Shown: positions 28,961-37,863, numbered from the stretch's first letter. The stretch: 64,000 nucleotides of DNA from Kalymmatonema hyalinum WJT4-NPBG1 (GCA_019359075.1 JAHHIB010000005.1:1-64000), one strand, 5' to 3'. Program-made: numbers and translations. Notes: generated from the letters alone by a model not told the origin.

Positions 28961-29716
28961 ATGAAACTAAGTCCAGTTTTTGCAACTGCTTTGTCAACTT
29001 TTGCTGTGAGTGTGATCACAGCGCTTGGTTTCTCCAGTCAAGCTCAGGGTCTAACTTTTTTAGGCAACTCGAGTGGTATCTGGGGAACACCTAATTCAGG
29101 GAGCAATACCAACCCCATTTTTTCTGGTGTGGGAACTAACACATTTACTTGGGGACGTCCTCGTCCAGATGATCTTGAAAACAACTATGGAACACCTGCA
29201 AATCAACTGACGTTTACTGGAAATTCTATTTCCACAGACGACGTCGGTTCAGTGTTTAAGATAGGGGCTTTAGAATACTACAACGGCAAGGTTGAGGAAA
29301 ATACGAACGTTAATTCCGTACCTTTAAATCTCACTTTATCATTTACCGATCCCAGTAATCTCCGCGAAGTTTTCAACTCCGAGTTTCTGCTTGATAATAC
29401 AACGAACTCAGGAGAAGATCCTGACGACGATGCGGATACTGTGTATGTCAAGAAAAACTTTGGCACTCGCAGTTTCAAGTTGGATGGGAATGAGTACTTA
29501 CTGAATGTCATTGGCTTTAGCCAAGATGGCGGTAATAGAAGTGTTAGCGAATTTCGCGTTCTTGAAGATAAGAAAACGACAGCAGGTCTTTATGCCAGAA
29601 TCACTCGGGCGACACCACCGGAAAAAATTCCTGAACCTGCAAGCACAGTTGGGTTATCACTGCTAGGCATCTACCTTATGACCCGCAAGAAATCCTTGAG
29701 GGCAAAAAAGTCATAA
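28961..29716 (+). CDS. PEP-CTERM sorting-signal protein
   Basis: The 251-residue protein has a signal peptide (cleavage near SSQAQG), a beta-rich domain rich in Gly, Asn and Thr that resembles the choice-of-anchor K type (TFTWGRPRPDD, FKIGALEYYNG), and a C-terminal PEP-CTERM tail: IPEPASTVGLSLLGIYLM followed by a basic end (RKKSLRAKKS). It would be exported, processed by an exosortase and anchored or released, possibly with exopolysaccharide. No exosortase gene is in this window. Confidence 0.85.
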   Translation: MKLSPVFATALSTFAVSVITALGFSSQAQGLTFLGNSSGIWGTPNSGSNTNPIFSGVGTNTFTWGRPRPDDLENNYGTPANQLTFTGNSISTDDVGSVFKIGALEYYNGKVEENTNVNSVPLNLTLSFTDPSNLREVFNSEFLLDNTTNSGEDPDDDADTVYVKKNFGTRSFKLDGNEYLLNVIGFSQDGGNRSVSEFRVLEDKKTTAGLYARITRATPPEKIPEPASTVGLSLLGIYLMTRKKSLRAKKS

Positions 29717-30096
29717 ACTGCTCACCGCTCATACATCATCGGTATCCGTCTTATGGGTATAGCCAGGGGTTTAAACCCCTGACTCGGCGGTCTTGAAATC
29801 AAACAAATTGGGTACACGATGCACTATTGGCACTCTCTAAATTTTCCGTAGCGTAGAGTGTCAATTTTTTGAATTAACTTAAACAAATGATAGTCGAATT
29901 GAGGCGCAATAATCTATCACGGGGGGCGCGAGAGTAAGTTTATCCTCCATCAAATCAAACCGCGCCCCCTTTTGACATACTTGGAAACCAATATGTGAGA
30001 CACTTTACAGCAGATCGAGCCATCAGCAGCGCAGAAGACTGCACAAGACGCATAACGACTTTCCGCAGGGTCATCACCTCCCTTGTTTAACTCTCG
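29717..30096. terminator. intergenic region with terminator-like hairpins
   Basis: AGGGGTTTAAACCCCT (about 29766-29781) is a short palindromic hairpin. GGGGGCGCG (29922-29930) pairs with CGCGCCCCC (29961-29969), followed by TTTT, giving a long-loop structure that could end transcription from the left or represent a small RNA. No gene is supported. Confidence 0.4.
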
Positions 30097-30843
30097 TTAC
30101 TCAACTCCGGATGTCGTCGAAGCACCTTCAGTTGATTGAGGTACGCTGGGCAACTCCAAGCAGTAACCCGCACCATATACCGTTTTGATGTAGCGGGGAT
30201 GGCGCGGGTCAGGTTCTAGTTTGGTTCGCAAGTGGCGAATGTGTACGCGAATGGTTTCGATATCATCATCTGGATCGTAACCCCAGACTTCCCTAAGGAT
30301 TTCACTAGGGGAAACTGTCTGACCGTGGCGTTGCAGCAAGCAGTGCAGAAGCTCAAACTCCAAGTGAGTCAGTTTCACTGTTTGACCAAACCATATCGCT
30401 TCAAACCGTTCTGGAACCAAGGTAAGCGGTCCGAAGTTGAGAATTTCGCTGTGCTTGGCAGCTTGAGGAATTCGGTCAGTACGTCGCAAGAGCGCCCGCA
30501 CCCGTGCTAGCATTTCTTCAACTTCAAACGGCTTAGTGAGGTAATCATCTGCGCCAGCGTTGAAACCTTCGACTTTATCCTGAGTTTGGCTTAAAGCCGT
30601 TAACATCAACACGGGAATCTCCGCTGTACGCTCATCCCGCCGCAGGCGTTGGCAAACGGTAAATCCATCTACCCTGGGCAGCATCAAGTCGAGCATAATC
30701 AAATCTGGCTGTAGCTGGAGAGCTAGCGCCTGACCTTTGATGCCGTCTTCAGCTTGGCTGACATCATATCCAGCCATTTCTAAGTTGACGGCAACGAGTT
30801 CTGAAATTGCAGGGTCATCGTCTATGACAAGAATCCTCGGCAT
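30097..30843 (-). CDS. rpaA: OmpR-family response regulator RpaA
   Basis: RpaA is the output regulator of the cyanobacterial clock (with SasA) and also affects phycobilisome energy transfer. The protein starts [20 protein letters not shown], has the phosphoacceptor Asp52 in LIMLDLMLP, the receiver Lys in [11 protein letters not shown] and a winged-helix domain ([40 protein letters not shown]). The ATG at 30843 is used because the longer frame to 30972 adds 43 residues unlike the family. The sequence is very close to known RpaA proteins as I remember them. Confidence 0.88.
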   Translation of the reverse strand: MPRILVIDDDPAISELVAVNLEMAGYDVSQAEDGIKGQALALQLQPDLIMLDLMLPRVDGFTVCQRLRRDERTAEIPVLMLTALSQTQDKVEGFNAGADDYLTKPFEVEEMLARVRALLRRTDRIPQAAKHSEILNFGPLTLVPERFEAIWFGQTVKLTHLEFELLHCLLQRHGQTVSPSEILREVWGYDPDDDIETIRVHIRHLRTKLEPDPRHPRYIKTVYGAGYCLELPSVPQSTEGASTTSGVE

Positions 30844-31000
30844 TAGTAAAAATTTATTACTACTTATTAAGGATAAATAAGAACCTTTGGTAGATACAAA
30901 GATTGCTTTATTGATTATAAAAAATATTTTAAATCTAACATAAAGATTAAGAATAAAGGATTGTGCAACCAAACCTAAACTATACTAAATTTTGGTCTTA

Positions 31001-32053
31001 ATGTGTGACTCCTCTTACAGTCCAGCGTGGTTTTTGCAAAACGGTGTGGTTTTGACTGTCTACACCGCTCTTCGAGCTAGTCGTGATTGGGAACGTACAA
31101 CCCAAAACCCAGAGCCGCCCTATGAAGAAAAAATCTTTATAGGTGCCCAAGGAGTACCCATTTTTGGCTGGGTAGCGATCCCTGAAAATGCTCATGGCAC
31201 TATCGTCGGCACTTATGGCATTACAGGCGATTTGGATGACCAATGGTATCTGAGGCTATTGGGGCGCAAAGCATATGCTCAAGGGTATGCCGTCGTACTC
31301 TTTGATTGGCGTGCCCACGGCAAAACAGCTCAGTTGTCGCCAACGTTAACAAGTGATGGGTTGTACGAGGGAGAGGATTTTGTTCGCATTGCCGCCACTG
31401 CCAAAGCAATGGGATGCCCAGGAAAATTTTGGTTTACAGGGTACTCTCTAGGGGGACAATTGGCGCTATGGGCAGTGAAAGCTGCTGTGGAATTAACTAG
31501 AGAGGATGCAAATTTAGGGCTAGAAGATAGCGACATTGGCGGTGGAGCAGTGATTTGTCCAAGTTTGGATTCAAGGCGATCGCTCTCTTTTCTAGTCAAA
31601 CACCCTGTGGGAAAATATTTTGAAAGGGCGATCGCGCGGCAGTTGAAAAAACTCGCATGGCGAATTCATGATGCTCATCCTGGAACTATTGACCCTGAAG
31701 CGATTGAAAGAGCTAACAGTATCTGGGGTTTTGACGACGAACTGGTGATTGAGCGATTGGGTTTTCCCACAGTGGAAGCTTACTACGATGCAAGTAGCGC
31801 TTTGCCACTGCTGCCAAACCTCACAAAACCAACTTTGATTATATACGCCGAAGACGACCCGTTCTTTGAACCAGCAATTATACCTGAATTGCAAATTGCC
31901 TGTGCTAACAACCCCGTGGTAGATTTGTTACTAACCCGTTACGGTGGTCATGTTGGCTATATAAGTAGTAAAGAGTGCCAGCGCCAAGCACAAGACCCTG
32001 ATCCATGGTGGGCATGGAATCGGATTTTAGAGTGGATAGGTCAGCAGGGTTAG
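31001..32053 (+). CDS. alpha/beta-hydrolase fold protein
   Basis: This roughly 350-residue protein has the hydrolase nucleophile elbow GYSLGG (Ser catalytic), an oxyanion strand GTIVGTYGITGDL, a candidate acid in IIYAEDDPFFEP and a late His in RYGGHVGY. The first ATG at 31001 (MCDSSYSPAWFLQNG) is preferred over a TTG at 30992. It is divergent from rpaA. The substrate is unknown; the family includes EstA/YheT-like esterases. Confidence 0.8.
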   Translation: MCDSSYSPAWFLQNGVVLTVYTALRASRDWERTTQNPEPPYEEKIFIGAQGVPIFGWVAIPENAHGTIVGTYGITGDLDDQWYLRLLGRKAYAQGYAVVLFDWRAHGKTAQLSPTLTSDGLYEGEDFVRIAATAKAMGCPGKFWFTGYSLGGQLALWAVKAAVELTREDANLGLEDSDIGGGAVICPSLDSRRSLSFLVKHPVGKYFERAIARQLKKLAWRIHDAHPGTIDPEAIERANSIWGFDDELVIERLGFPTVEAYYDASSALPLLPNLTKPTLIIYAEDDPFFEPAIIPELQIACANNPVVDLLLTRYGGHVGYISSKECQRQAQDPDPWWAWNRILEWIGQQG

Positions 32054-32087
32054 CAGCAGAAAGAGATGATTGGTGGGAAGCCATCGC

Positions 32088-33554
32088 TCAAGTGTGTAAC
32101 GTAATCGGCAAGGTGAGGGTGAACGCTGTTTGACCAGAAGATGTTGAGTCAAGGATGAGGTCGCCATGATGTGCCCGGGCAATTTCACGGGCAAGGCTGA
32201 GTCCCAGTCCGATTCCTTCTACCTTGCGGGTTCGCGCAGGATCACCGCGATGGAAGCGGTCAAAAATGCGTGAGCGATCGCTGACTGGAATGTCAATTGA
32301 AGCATTAGCAATCGTGACATGGAGAGTTGTTTGAGTTTGATGAGCGTGAATCTGTATCCAGCCGTTGGGGAGATTGTATTTGATGGCATTACTCAACAGG
32401 TTTTGCAGAACTTGAATGAGGAGATCGCGATCGCCCTGTACCCGTAATCCATCACTAATATCAGTTTGCACACTCAGGTGCGGAGCCAGCAGTTCCACAT
32501 CCTCTACCATCTCGATGAGCAACTCAGACATATCCACCTCAACCAGATACAAGCTCATTTGTCCCGCATCTGCCAAAGACAGCAGCAAGAGTTTCCGCAT
32601 AATTCCACTCAGGCGGCGCACCTCATCCAACAGGTTGCTTAAGCGCTGTTGCATTTCACTTCCGTTCTTCACCTGTTGCAGCGTTCGTTCCAGTTCACCT
32701 TGCAGAATGGTTAGTGGGGTTTTCAGTTCGTGAGCGGCATCAGCACTGAAGCGGGAGGCTTGTGTAAAACTGCGTTCCAGGCGTTCCAGCATTTGGTTAA
32801 ATACCCGAATCAGTTCGACAAATTCAACATCGGTTGTCCCAATCGGAATCCGCTGATCTAACCCTTTAACCGTCACCTGTTGAATGACGCCCGTTAATTG
32901 ACCGATAGGACGCAACGCACCGCCAGAAACCAACCATGCCCCAGAGGCAACCAGCACAAGCGCTCCCGGAATTGAAACAAGGAAGATATTGCGAATGGTA
33001 GCCATCTCTTGATTGACAGCTTGCAGGCTAACGGCAATGGCAACCTGAACATGGCGAAATTTAGCTGCCCCAATCCGCCAAGTTCCTGTTGCCGTCTGCT
33101 GGGTGACAAATCGAGGTGGGCGTGGGGGAATTAAGGGTGGTGCAAGGGCAGATGGATTAGTACTCTCAAGTTTTGGCGGTGGTTCACGCTTAGGAGACGG
33201 TGGCAGAGGAGTCAACTCAAGACGCCTAAGCAGCAGACGATTCACGTTGAGATCGCCAGGCACTTCGTTGGATTGATAAAGTGCGTTGCCGTTTGCGTCA
33301 AGCACCAGCAGTGCGATCGGGATTTTTGTCTTTCTTCCGAAGGCATAGGTTAATGAGTCTCCGTAGAACTGCCATCGCTCTCGTTCGGGTGGACGAGTTG
33401 CCCGCATCAACTGATTAAACAGTTGTGCATCAAGGCGGCTGATCTGAGCATTGTAAATCTGGAACCAGGAGACTGCGCCAAATCCTACTAATGCGCTTCC
33501 AGCCAAAGCCGTAGACAATAAGGCAATCCGGAGTCGAAACGAACGCAGTTTCAT
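32088..33554 (-). CDS. membrane sensor histidine kinase (CusS/heavy-metal type architecture)
   Basis: The 488-residue kinase has a membrane segment at about 8-33, a periplasmic region (34-187) with a Pro-rich stretch (115-150), a second membrane segment (about 188-209), HAMP, the phosphoacceptor His275 in SADAAHELKTPLTIL and an ATP-binding domain with N, G1 and G2 boxes (NLLSNAIKYNLPNG, GIGLGLSLA). The periplasmic region lacks obvious His- or Met-rich metal motifs, so the signal is unclear. Its start overlaps the regulator's stop by 4 bp, so the pair is translationally coupled. Confidence 0.9.
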   Translation of the reverse strand: MKLRSFRLRIALLSTALAGSALVGFGAVSWFQIYNAQISRLDAQLFNQLMRATRPPERERWQFYGDSLTYAFGRKTKIPIALLVLDANGNALYQSNEVPGDLNVNRLLLRRLELTPLPPSPKREPPPKLESTNPSALAPPLIPPRPPRFVTQQTATGTWRIGAAKFRHVQVAIAVSLQAVNQEMATIRNIFLVSIPGALVLVASGAWLVSGGALRPIGQLTGVIQQVTVKGLDQRIPIGTTDVEFVELIRVFNQMLERLERSFTQASRFSADAAHELKTPLTILQGELERTLQQVKNGSEMQQRLSNLLDEVRRLSGIMRKLLLLSLADAGQMSLYLVEVDMSELLIEMVEDVELLAPHLSVQTDISDGLRVQGDRDLLIQVLQNLLSNAIKYNLPNGWIQIHAHQTQTTLHVTIANASIDIPVSDRSRIFDRFHRGDPARTRKVEGIGLGLSLAREIARAHHGDLILDSTSSGQTAFTLTLPITLHT

Positions 33555-34234
33555 GATTGAGGATCTGGTTTGCGAAACCGATATCCAACCCCTCGAATGC
33601 TTTCAATCCAGCCTGCTTCATCAATCGGGTCAATTTTTTTACGAATTCGCTGGATACAAACATCCACGACGTTGGTGTTGGGGTTAAAGTCATAGCCCCA
33701 AACGTGTTCCAGAATTTGGGTACGGGTAAAAACCCGTCCCGGAGAGCGCATGAGATATTCCAGAAGATTAAACTCGCGGCTGGTGAGTTCTATCGCCTGT
33801 TGATTGCAGGTAACTTCTCGTGTGATGCGATCAAGCTTGAGCGGTCCAACTGAAAGCAGATTTTGACGTTCGCCTACACTCCGGCGCACAACGGCATGAA
33901 TTCGAGCCGCTAACTCTTCCACAAAAAACGGTTTGGCGATGTAGTCATCGGCTCCCAAATTCAGCCCGGACAGGCGATCGTCGAGTTCATTGCGAGCCGT
34001 CAACAAAATCACAGGAGCATTCCGACCTTTTTGCCGCAGTTGTTTAAGAATTGATAGACCATCTTTTCCCGGCACCATGATGTCGAGTACGATCGCGTCG
34101 TATTCGTTGTCTAATGCCCGCAGATAGCCTTCATCACCGTTATCGCAGTAGTCTACGACAAATCCCTGCTCCTTCAATCCAGCCCGGACGAAGTTAGCAA
34201 TTTTTGCTTCATCTTCGACAAACAGAACGTTCAC
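33551..34234 (-). CDS. OmpR-family response regulator of the CusR/CopR group
   Basis: The 227-residue regulator has acidic residues E7-D8, phosphoacceptor Asp51 (AIVLDIMVPG), Lys in YIAKPFFVEELAARI and a winged helix with LTSREFNLLEYLMRSPGRVF and NVVDVCIQRIRKKID. This is the sequence type of heavy-metal response regulators, which bind TTACA-N4-TGTAA sites. Three such sites occur nearby (34307, 35878, 40585), the first only 73 bp upstream of this gene, suggesting autoregulation and a local regulon. The metal or stress is not known. Confidence 0.85.
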   Translation of the reverse strand: MNVLFVEDEAKIANFVRAGLKEQGFVVDYCDNGDEGYLRALDNEYDAIVLDIMVPGKDGLSILKQLRQKGRNAPVILLTARNELDDRLSGLNLGADDYIAKPFFVEELAARIHAVVRRSVGERQNLLSVGPLKLDRITREVTCNQQAIELTSREFNLLEYLMRSPGRVFTRTQILEHVWGYDFNPNTNVVDVCIQRIRKKIDPIDEAGWIESIRGVGYRFRKPDPQS

Positions 34235-34306
34235 AACTATTTATTACAACTATTTATGTTATGACTTCACCTATTGCTCCATTCTAAATTCATTACCCTT
34301 TGGCTC

Positions 34307-34360
34307 AAATTACAAAACTGTAATTTAGAAAGCAGGCAAGCTGTCATTTTGATTCTGCTT
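34307..34360 (+). promoter_or_regulatory. cop-box-like operator and promoter, copy 1
   Basis: AAATTACA-AAAC-TGTAATTT (34307-34326) is a perfect 8-bp inverted repeat, matching the TTACA-N4-TGTAA site of CusR/CopR regulators. It is followed, 23 bp after its right half, by CTGTCATTTTG (34341-34351), also conserved in the two other copies. The asymmetric tail points rightwards, towards the dioxygenase at 34526. Confidence 0.7.
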
Positions 34361-34525
34361 AATCAGAAATGTAAGCAATTTGGAGACAGATAAGTAAATA
34401 CACTGGATTTCAAACCAGATTGTTGCACTCGACCCTCTGCCTGCGGCACCCTTAGAAGGAAAGCAGAGAGGCTCTGCACGGTTATGCGTTCGCAGTTGAA
34501 TTGTGATACTTAAAAAATAGGCAGT

Positions 34526-35305
34526 ATGAAAAATAATAATCGCCAATTAGGTCGGATTTTGAGTCGAAGAGAGGCACTTGGTTTATTTAGGGTAGCCGGA
34601 ACCGCAATATTTCTGGTTGGATGCACACCTAGAAAGTCTAGCTCCGCGCAGGCACAGTCGAGTGTAGCCATCGCAGCATCATCGACCGCCAATCTTGCTA
34701 CGTTGCCTGCGTGTATCGTGCGTCCGGAGCAGACTGAAGGACCCTATTTCGTGGACGAGAAGCTCAACCGCTCCGACATCCGCTCCGATCCGTCGGACGG
34801 TTCGGTGAAAGAGGGTGTGCCGCTCAAACTGACGCTTCGCGTTTCTGAGATCAGCGGTACTGGCTGCACGCCTCTAGCAGGTGCGATCGTGGATATTTGG
34901 CACTGTGACGCGCTGGGCGTTTATTCGGACGTGACAGACCGGAGTTTCAATACCGTCGGGAAAAAGTTCCTGCGCGGCTATCAAGTGACGGACGCGAATG
35001 GAACTGTCCAGTTCACAACCATTTATCCTGGTTGGTATCCAGGCAGAACGGTCCATATCCATTTTAAGGTACGCACAGATGCGACATCAGGGCAGCGTTA
35101 TGAGTTTACGTCACAGCTGTACTTTGATGACTCGATTAGCGATCGCGTATACACTCAGGCACCCTACGCTAGCAAGGGACAACGCACGTTGAAGAATGCG
35201 GAGGACGGAATTTTTAAAGATGGTGGCGACCAATTGTTGCTCAAGCTCACCAAGAATGGACAAGGCTACGCAGCAACCTTTGATGTTGGGCTTCAGATGG
35301 CGTGA
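34526..35305 (+). CDS. intradiol ring-cleavage dioxygenase family lipoprotein
   Basis: The 259-residue protein has a twin-arginine-like start (LSRREALGLF) and a lipobox-like LVGC with Cys33, so it may be a Tat-exported lipoprotein. The catalytic domain shows Fe(III) ligands in order: Tyr in DALGVYSDV, Tyr in YPGWYPGRTVHIHFKV, and the two His in HIH. Members cleave catechol-type rings between the hydroxyls; secreted bacterial members are often of unknown substrate. The mature part is clearly GC-richer than its leader and flanks, suggesting acquisition from elsewhere. It lies downstream of the first cop-box copy. Confidence 0.85.
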   Translation: MKNNNRQLGRILSRREALGLFRVAGTAIFLVGCTPRKSSSAQAQSSVAIAASSTANLATLPACIVRPEQTEGPYFVDEKLNRSDIRSDPSDGSVKEGVPLKLTLRVSEISGTGCTPLAGAIVDIWHCDALGVYSDVTDRSFNTVGKKFLRGYQVTDANGTVQFTTIYPGWYPGRTVHIHFKVRTDATSGQRYEFTSQLYFDDSISDRVYTQAPYASKGQRTLKNAEDGIFKDGGDQLLLKLTKNGQGYAATFDVGLQMA

Positions 35306-35509
35306 TTTGAGCCATTGGTTGGCTTGCCCACAGTGACTATAAAAGCAGTAAATTTTCAATAAACCTGAGAATAATCGCATAAAGCGCCGCTTTTTGACAC
35401 AACACTTAGTTTGAGCTTTGACGCAATTTTTTTAAGTAGACAAAATCAGCCAAGCAATAAATCTGATTCTTTTGTAAGGTGCGTTTGCCTTGCTGAAGTG
35501 ATTTGATTC

Positions 35510-35623
35510 ATACCAATTCTCCATGAAGATGCACTTAATATTAGAAAACGAACCGCCAAGAAGCCAAGAACGCCAAGGAACAGACGAATATTTATTAAGT
35601 GCAAGTTTATAGAGAATTGGTAT
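35510..35623. mobile_element. 114-bp MITE with about 31-bp terminal repeats
   Basis: ATACCAATTCTCCATGAAGA (from 35510) and its near complement ending AGAATTGGTAT at 35623 bound a central run of AAGCCAAGAACGCCAAGG, a familiar cyanobacterial repeat core. A solo end of the same family occurs at 46678-46708. No gene is carried. Confidence 0.65.
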
Positions 35624-35716
35624 CAGATGAGTCTGCAATTGATAAAGCAAGTGGTGAGTGAGATCATTCTTTGGCTTAAATAGACTTCTTGCACTCATTC
35701 TGGTTTAAAGATATTT

Positions 35717-35840
35717 GAAACCACAGATGTAGACGCCGGAGGCGGCTTCCTGCAGGGTACAGCGATAAACACAGATGATTTATCTGTGTGCATCTGTGTA
35801 GCCTACGGCACGGCTTACGCCTACATCTGTGGTTTTTTTT
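35717..35840 (+). terminator. long inverted repeat ending in eight T residues
   Basis: AAACCACAGATGTAGACGCC near 35717 pairs with GGCTTACGCCTACATCTGTG ending near 35831, with an inner ACACAGAT/ATCTGTGT hairpin, and is followed by TTTTTTTT. It could terminate dioxygenase transcription, though such CACAGATG repeats are widespread in cyanobacteria. The surrounding 35306-35964 gap otherwise holds only a MITE and an operator. Confidence 0.5.
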
Positions 35841-35877
35841 CATAAACATTGACTACATGTAAGAGGTTTAATGACAA

Positions 35878-35935
35878 AAATTACAAAACTGTAATTTAAA
35901 ACCAGGGCGAAGTGTGATTTTGGGTCGGTTGAATT
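35878..35935 (+). promoter_or_regulatory. cop-box-like operator and promoter, copy 2
   Basis: AAATTACAAAACTGTAATTT (35878-35897) is identical to copy 1. It is followed at the same 23-bp spacing by GTGTGATTTTG and by AATTAGAAATATAAACAAT, which may contain the -10 element. The start codon of the repeat protein lies 68 bp beyond the palindrome. Confidence 0.75.
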
Positions 35936-35964
35936 AGAAATATAAACAATCTATCTTTTGGAAG

Positions 35965-36348
35965 TTGATCATGAAAATTAGTCAAGCATTGGTCGTGACA
36001 GCGATTTCTGTTCTAGCTGGCACATTGGTTTTTACTTCACTTAATCAGGCAAATGCCGAAGCTCCATTGCATCAAATCGCACAGGCAACAGATGCGCCGA
36101 ACCAACCACCGCAAGGACAGCGGCGACGACGCCGGATTGATTTTGCAGCGGCTGCCCAGAAATTGGGAGTCACAGAAGCACAGTTAAAGGATGCGCTGGG
36201 AGTGCCTGCCAATCCTCCAAATGGAGCTGATAGAAATGGGCGTCCTCCTCGCCCTGATTTTGCAGCAGCTGCGGCAAAGCTGGGTGTCACTGAACAACAG
36301 TTGACAGACGCACTCGGCATTCCACCGCGTCCTCCTGCAAACAGGTAG
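35965..36348 (+). CDS. small secreted protein with two DFAAAA-KLGVTE repeats
   Basis: The 127-residue protein has a signal peptide (MKISQALVVTAISVLAGTLV, cleavage near NAEA) and two copies of a module, IDFAAAAQKLGVTEAQLKDA and PDFAAAAAKLGVTEQQLTDA, separated by Pro/Asn/Arg-rich linkers. The modules look like short helical hairpins. I know no assigned function. Its own copy of the cop-box promoter and a following cytochrome b561 fragment suggest a role in an envelope metal or redox response, but that is inference. Confidence 0.7.
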   Translation: MIMKISQALVVTAISVLAGTLVFTSLNQANAEAPLHQIAQATDAPNQPPQGQRRRRRIDFAAAAQKLGVTEAQLKDALGVPANPPNGADRNGRPPRPDFAAAAAKLGVTEQQLTDALGIPPRPPANR

Positions 36349-36482
36349 GTAATTAATCAGTGAAATCAAAGTAACCTAGCTTCAAAGGTCTTACTCAAAG
36401 TTGGTTGATACAACGTTGGTTTTACGCTTCAAGGGCTTGACAGCGCCAAGCCTTTTCTACTTCCCACCGATCCAAGGTCTTT

Positions 36483-36620
36483 ATGCGACACACCACAACT
36501 CCCTTGAAACCACGACTCACTCATGCATTTGGGCGGTTATGGAAGCTGCATTGGGTTATGGCTGCCTGTTTTCTCGTCATCTACTTGATTGGTATGGTGA
36601 TCAGGGCGAACGCACCTTAA
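36483..36620 (+). pseudogene. cytochrome b561 N-terminal fragment
   Basis: The plus strand reads MRHTTTPLKPRLTHAFGRLW then KLHWVMAACFLVIYLIGMVI, the first membrane helix with its haem-ligand-type His (LHWVMA) of bacterial cytochrome b561 proteins. The frame stops after 45 residues, whereas the family has about 180 with four helices. It follows the repeat protein in the same direction and was probably part of its transcript. Confidence 0.6.
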
Positions 36621-36711
36621 AGTGGCACATACATAATTGACATTTAAATATATATGTGTTAACAAAACATCTAATATTTATTAGAGATTAAAATCTTGTA
36701 TATTTTGACAG

Positions 36712-36734
36712 ATTGACAAAAGGTTATTGAATTA
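36712..36734. repeat. outer inverted repeat, left copy
   Basis: ATTGACAAAAGGTTATTGAA and the next three bases (36712-36734) recur in perfect inverted orientation at 40202-40224. Together they bound a roughly 3.5-kb segment carrying a LysR regulator and two dehydrogenases. Confidence 0.8.
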
Positions 36735-36804
36735 TAAAAATCACGAATTAACTTAAATTAGGTCAGCAAGAAAGTCTGCGATCGCTCCCAAGGTTTCAAC
36801 GTAT

Positions 36805-36880
36805 TTGAAAATCTTTCAAAGCAATTTGACAGCAACATTTTGTAGGTTTTTGTTAATTTTGGTGCGTTTGCCCTGGATTG
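36805..36880. repeat. inner 76-bp inverted repeat, left copy
   Basis: This segment is repeated in inverted orientation at 39837-39912 with 75 of 76 bases identical. It starts TTGAAAATCTTTCAAAG and ends TTTGCCCTGGATTG. Both copies face the regulator-dehydrogenase genes. Confidence 0.85.
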
Positions 36881-36902
36881 ATCCCTAAGTGCTCACGTAT
36901 CG

Positions 36903-37800
36903 TCACGATTTGACTCCCCGCCGTGTCGTCTTCCGTGCCAAGCTGAGAAATGCTCTTATTACTGGTGAGGAATCATGTTGCCGCCAAGTAAGATAAAGTC
37001 CGGTTTTAGGTATCTGCTCTTGTAAGGGTCTGTAAATGACTCCGCTTCTGTGGAAGTTTTGCAAGGAGGCGGGAACGAAAGCGATGCCCAGTCCTGCTGC
37101 AACCAAGCCGATGATAGTTTGCATCTGAACTGCCTCTTGAGCAACTTTCGGACGAAATCCAGCTTGTTGACAAATGTTAATAATCTGCTCGTAAAAGATG
37201 GGTCCCATTTTGGCAGGAAATAGGATAAATAATTCCGAAGCCAATGTGGAGAGAGACACTTTAGTCTGGGCAGAGAACGGATGGGTTTCTGGCAAGGCCA
37301 ATACCAATGATTCTTGCAAAATGCATTCCACACTCAAACCTGGCTCGATGATGGCAGAACGAACAATGCCGACATCAACCTGTTTGTGATACAGGGCTTG
37401 AATTTGCTCTTGCGTCGTCAGTTCATGCAATCGCAGTTCTACAGCAGGAAACTGTTCTCGAAAGACACTTAAAATATCTGGCAGTACGGTATACGTTGCA
37501 GAGCCGACAAAGCCGACCGCCAACCGTCCAACCTCACCCCGCCCTATCTGTTGTGTCACAACGATAGCCTGTTCGAGTTGCGCTAACACTCCATAGGAGC
37601 GCTCTAAAAACACTTTGCCTGCTTCAGTCAGATGCACTTGCCGCTTCGTTCGTTCAAACAGCTTGACTCCTAGTTCATCTTCCAAACCACGAATCTGCTG
37701 ACTGAGCGGGGGTTGGGAAATGCGCAACCGCTCCGCTGCTCGACTAAAGTGTAGTTCCTCAGCCACCGCTTCGGAAGTAGTGCAGGTGCCGTAATTCCAT
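36903..37800 (-). pseudogene. LysR-family regulator with a frameshift near its start
   Basis: From 37766 the frame gives a near-complete LysR protein: HTH (FSRAAERLRISQPPLSQQIR) and a substrate-binding domain to residue 287. The natural N-terminus lies upstream in another frame: ATG at 37800 gives MELRHLHYF, then one extra base near 37771 shifts it from AVAEELHFS. The family start MELRHLRYFVAVAEELHFS supports this. It is either a young pseudogene or a sequencing error. It is divergent from the first dehydrogenase, the usual target arrangement. Confidence 0.7.
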
Positions 37801-37845
37801 CGTACTTATATGTCTAACCTATTAATCTTAGTCAAATATATATTG

Positions 37846-37863
37846 GACAGTCGCATAGCTGTC
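37846..37863. promoter_or_regulatory. possible LysR operator
   Basis: GACAG-TCGCATAG-CTGTC is an interrupted palindrome in the LysR/dehydrogenase divergent spacer, 56 bp before the dehydrogenase start. LysR proteins bind such dyads (T-N11-A class). The assignment rests only on position and symmetry. Confidence 0.3.

Noticed and set aside
36401-36640. 79-residue plus-strand frame
   Set aside because: The frame one base away encodes a clear cytochrome b561 N-terminus, so this is a shadow.
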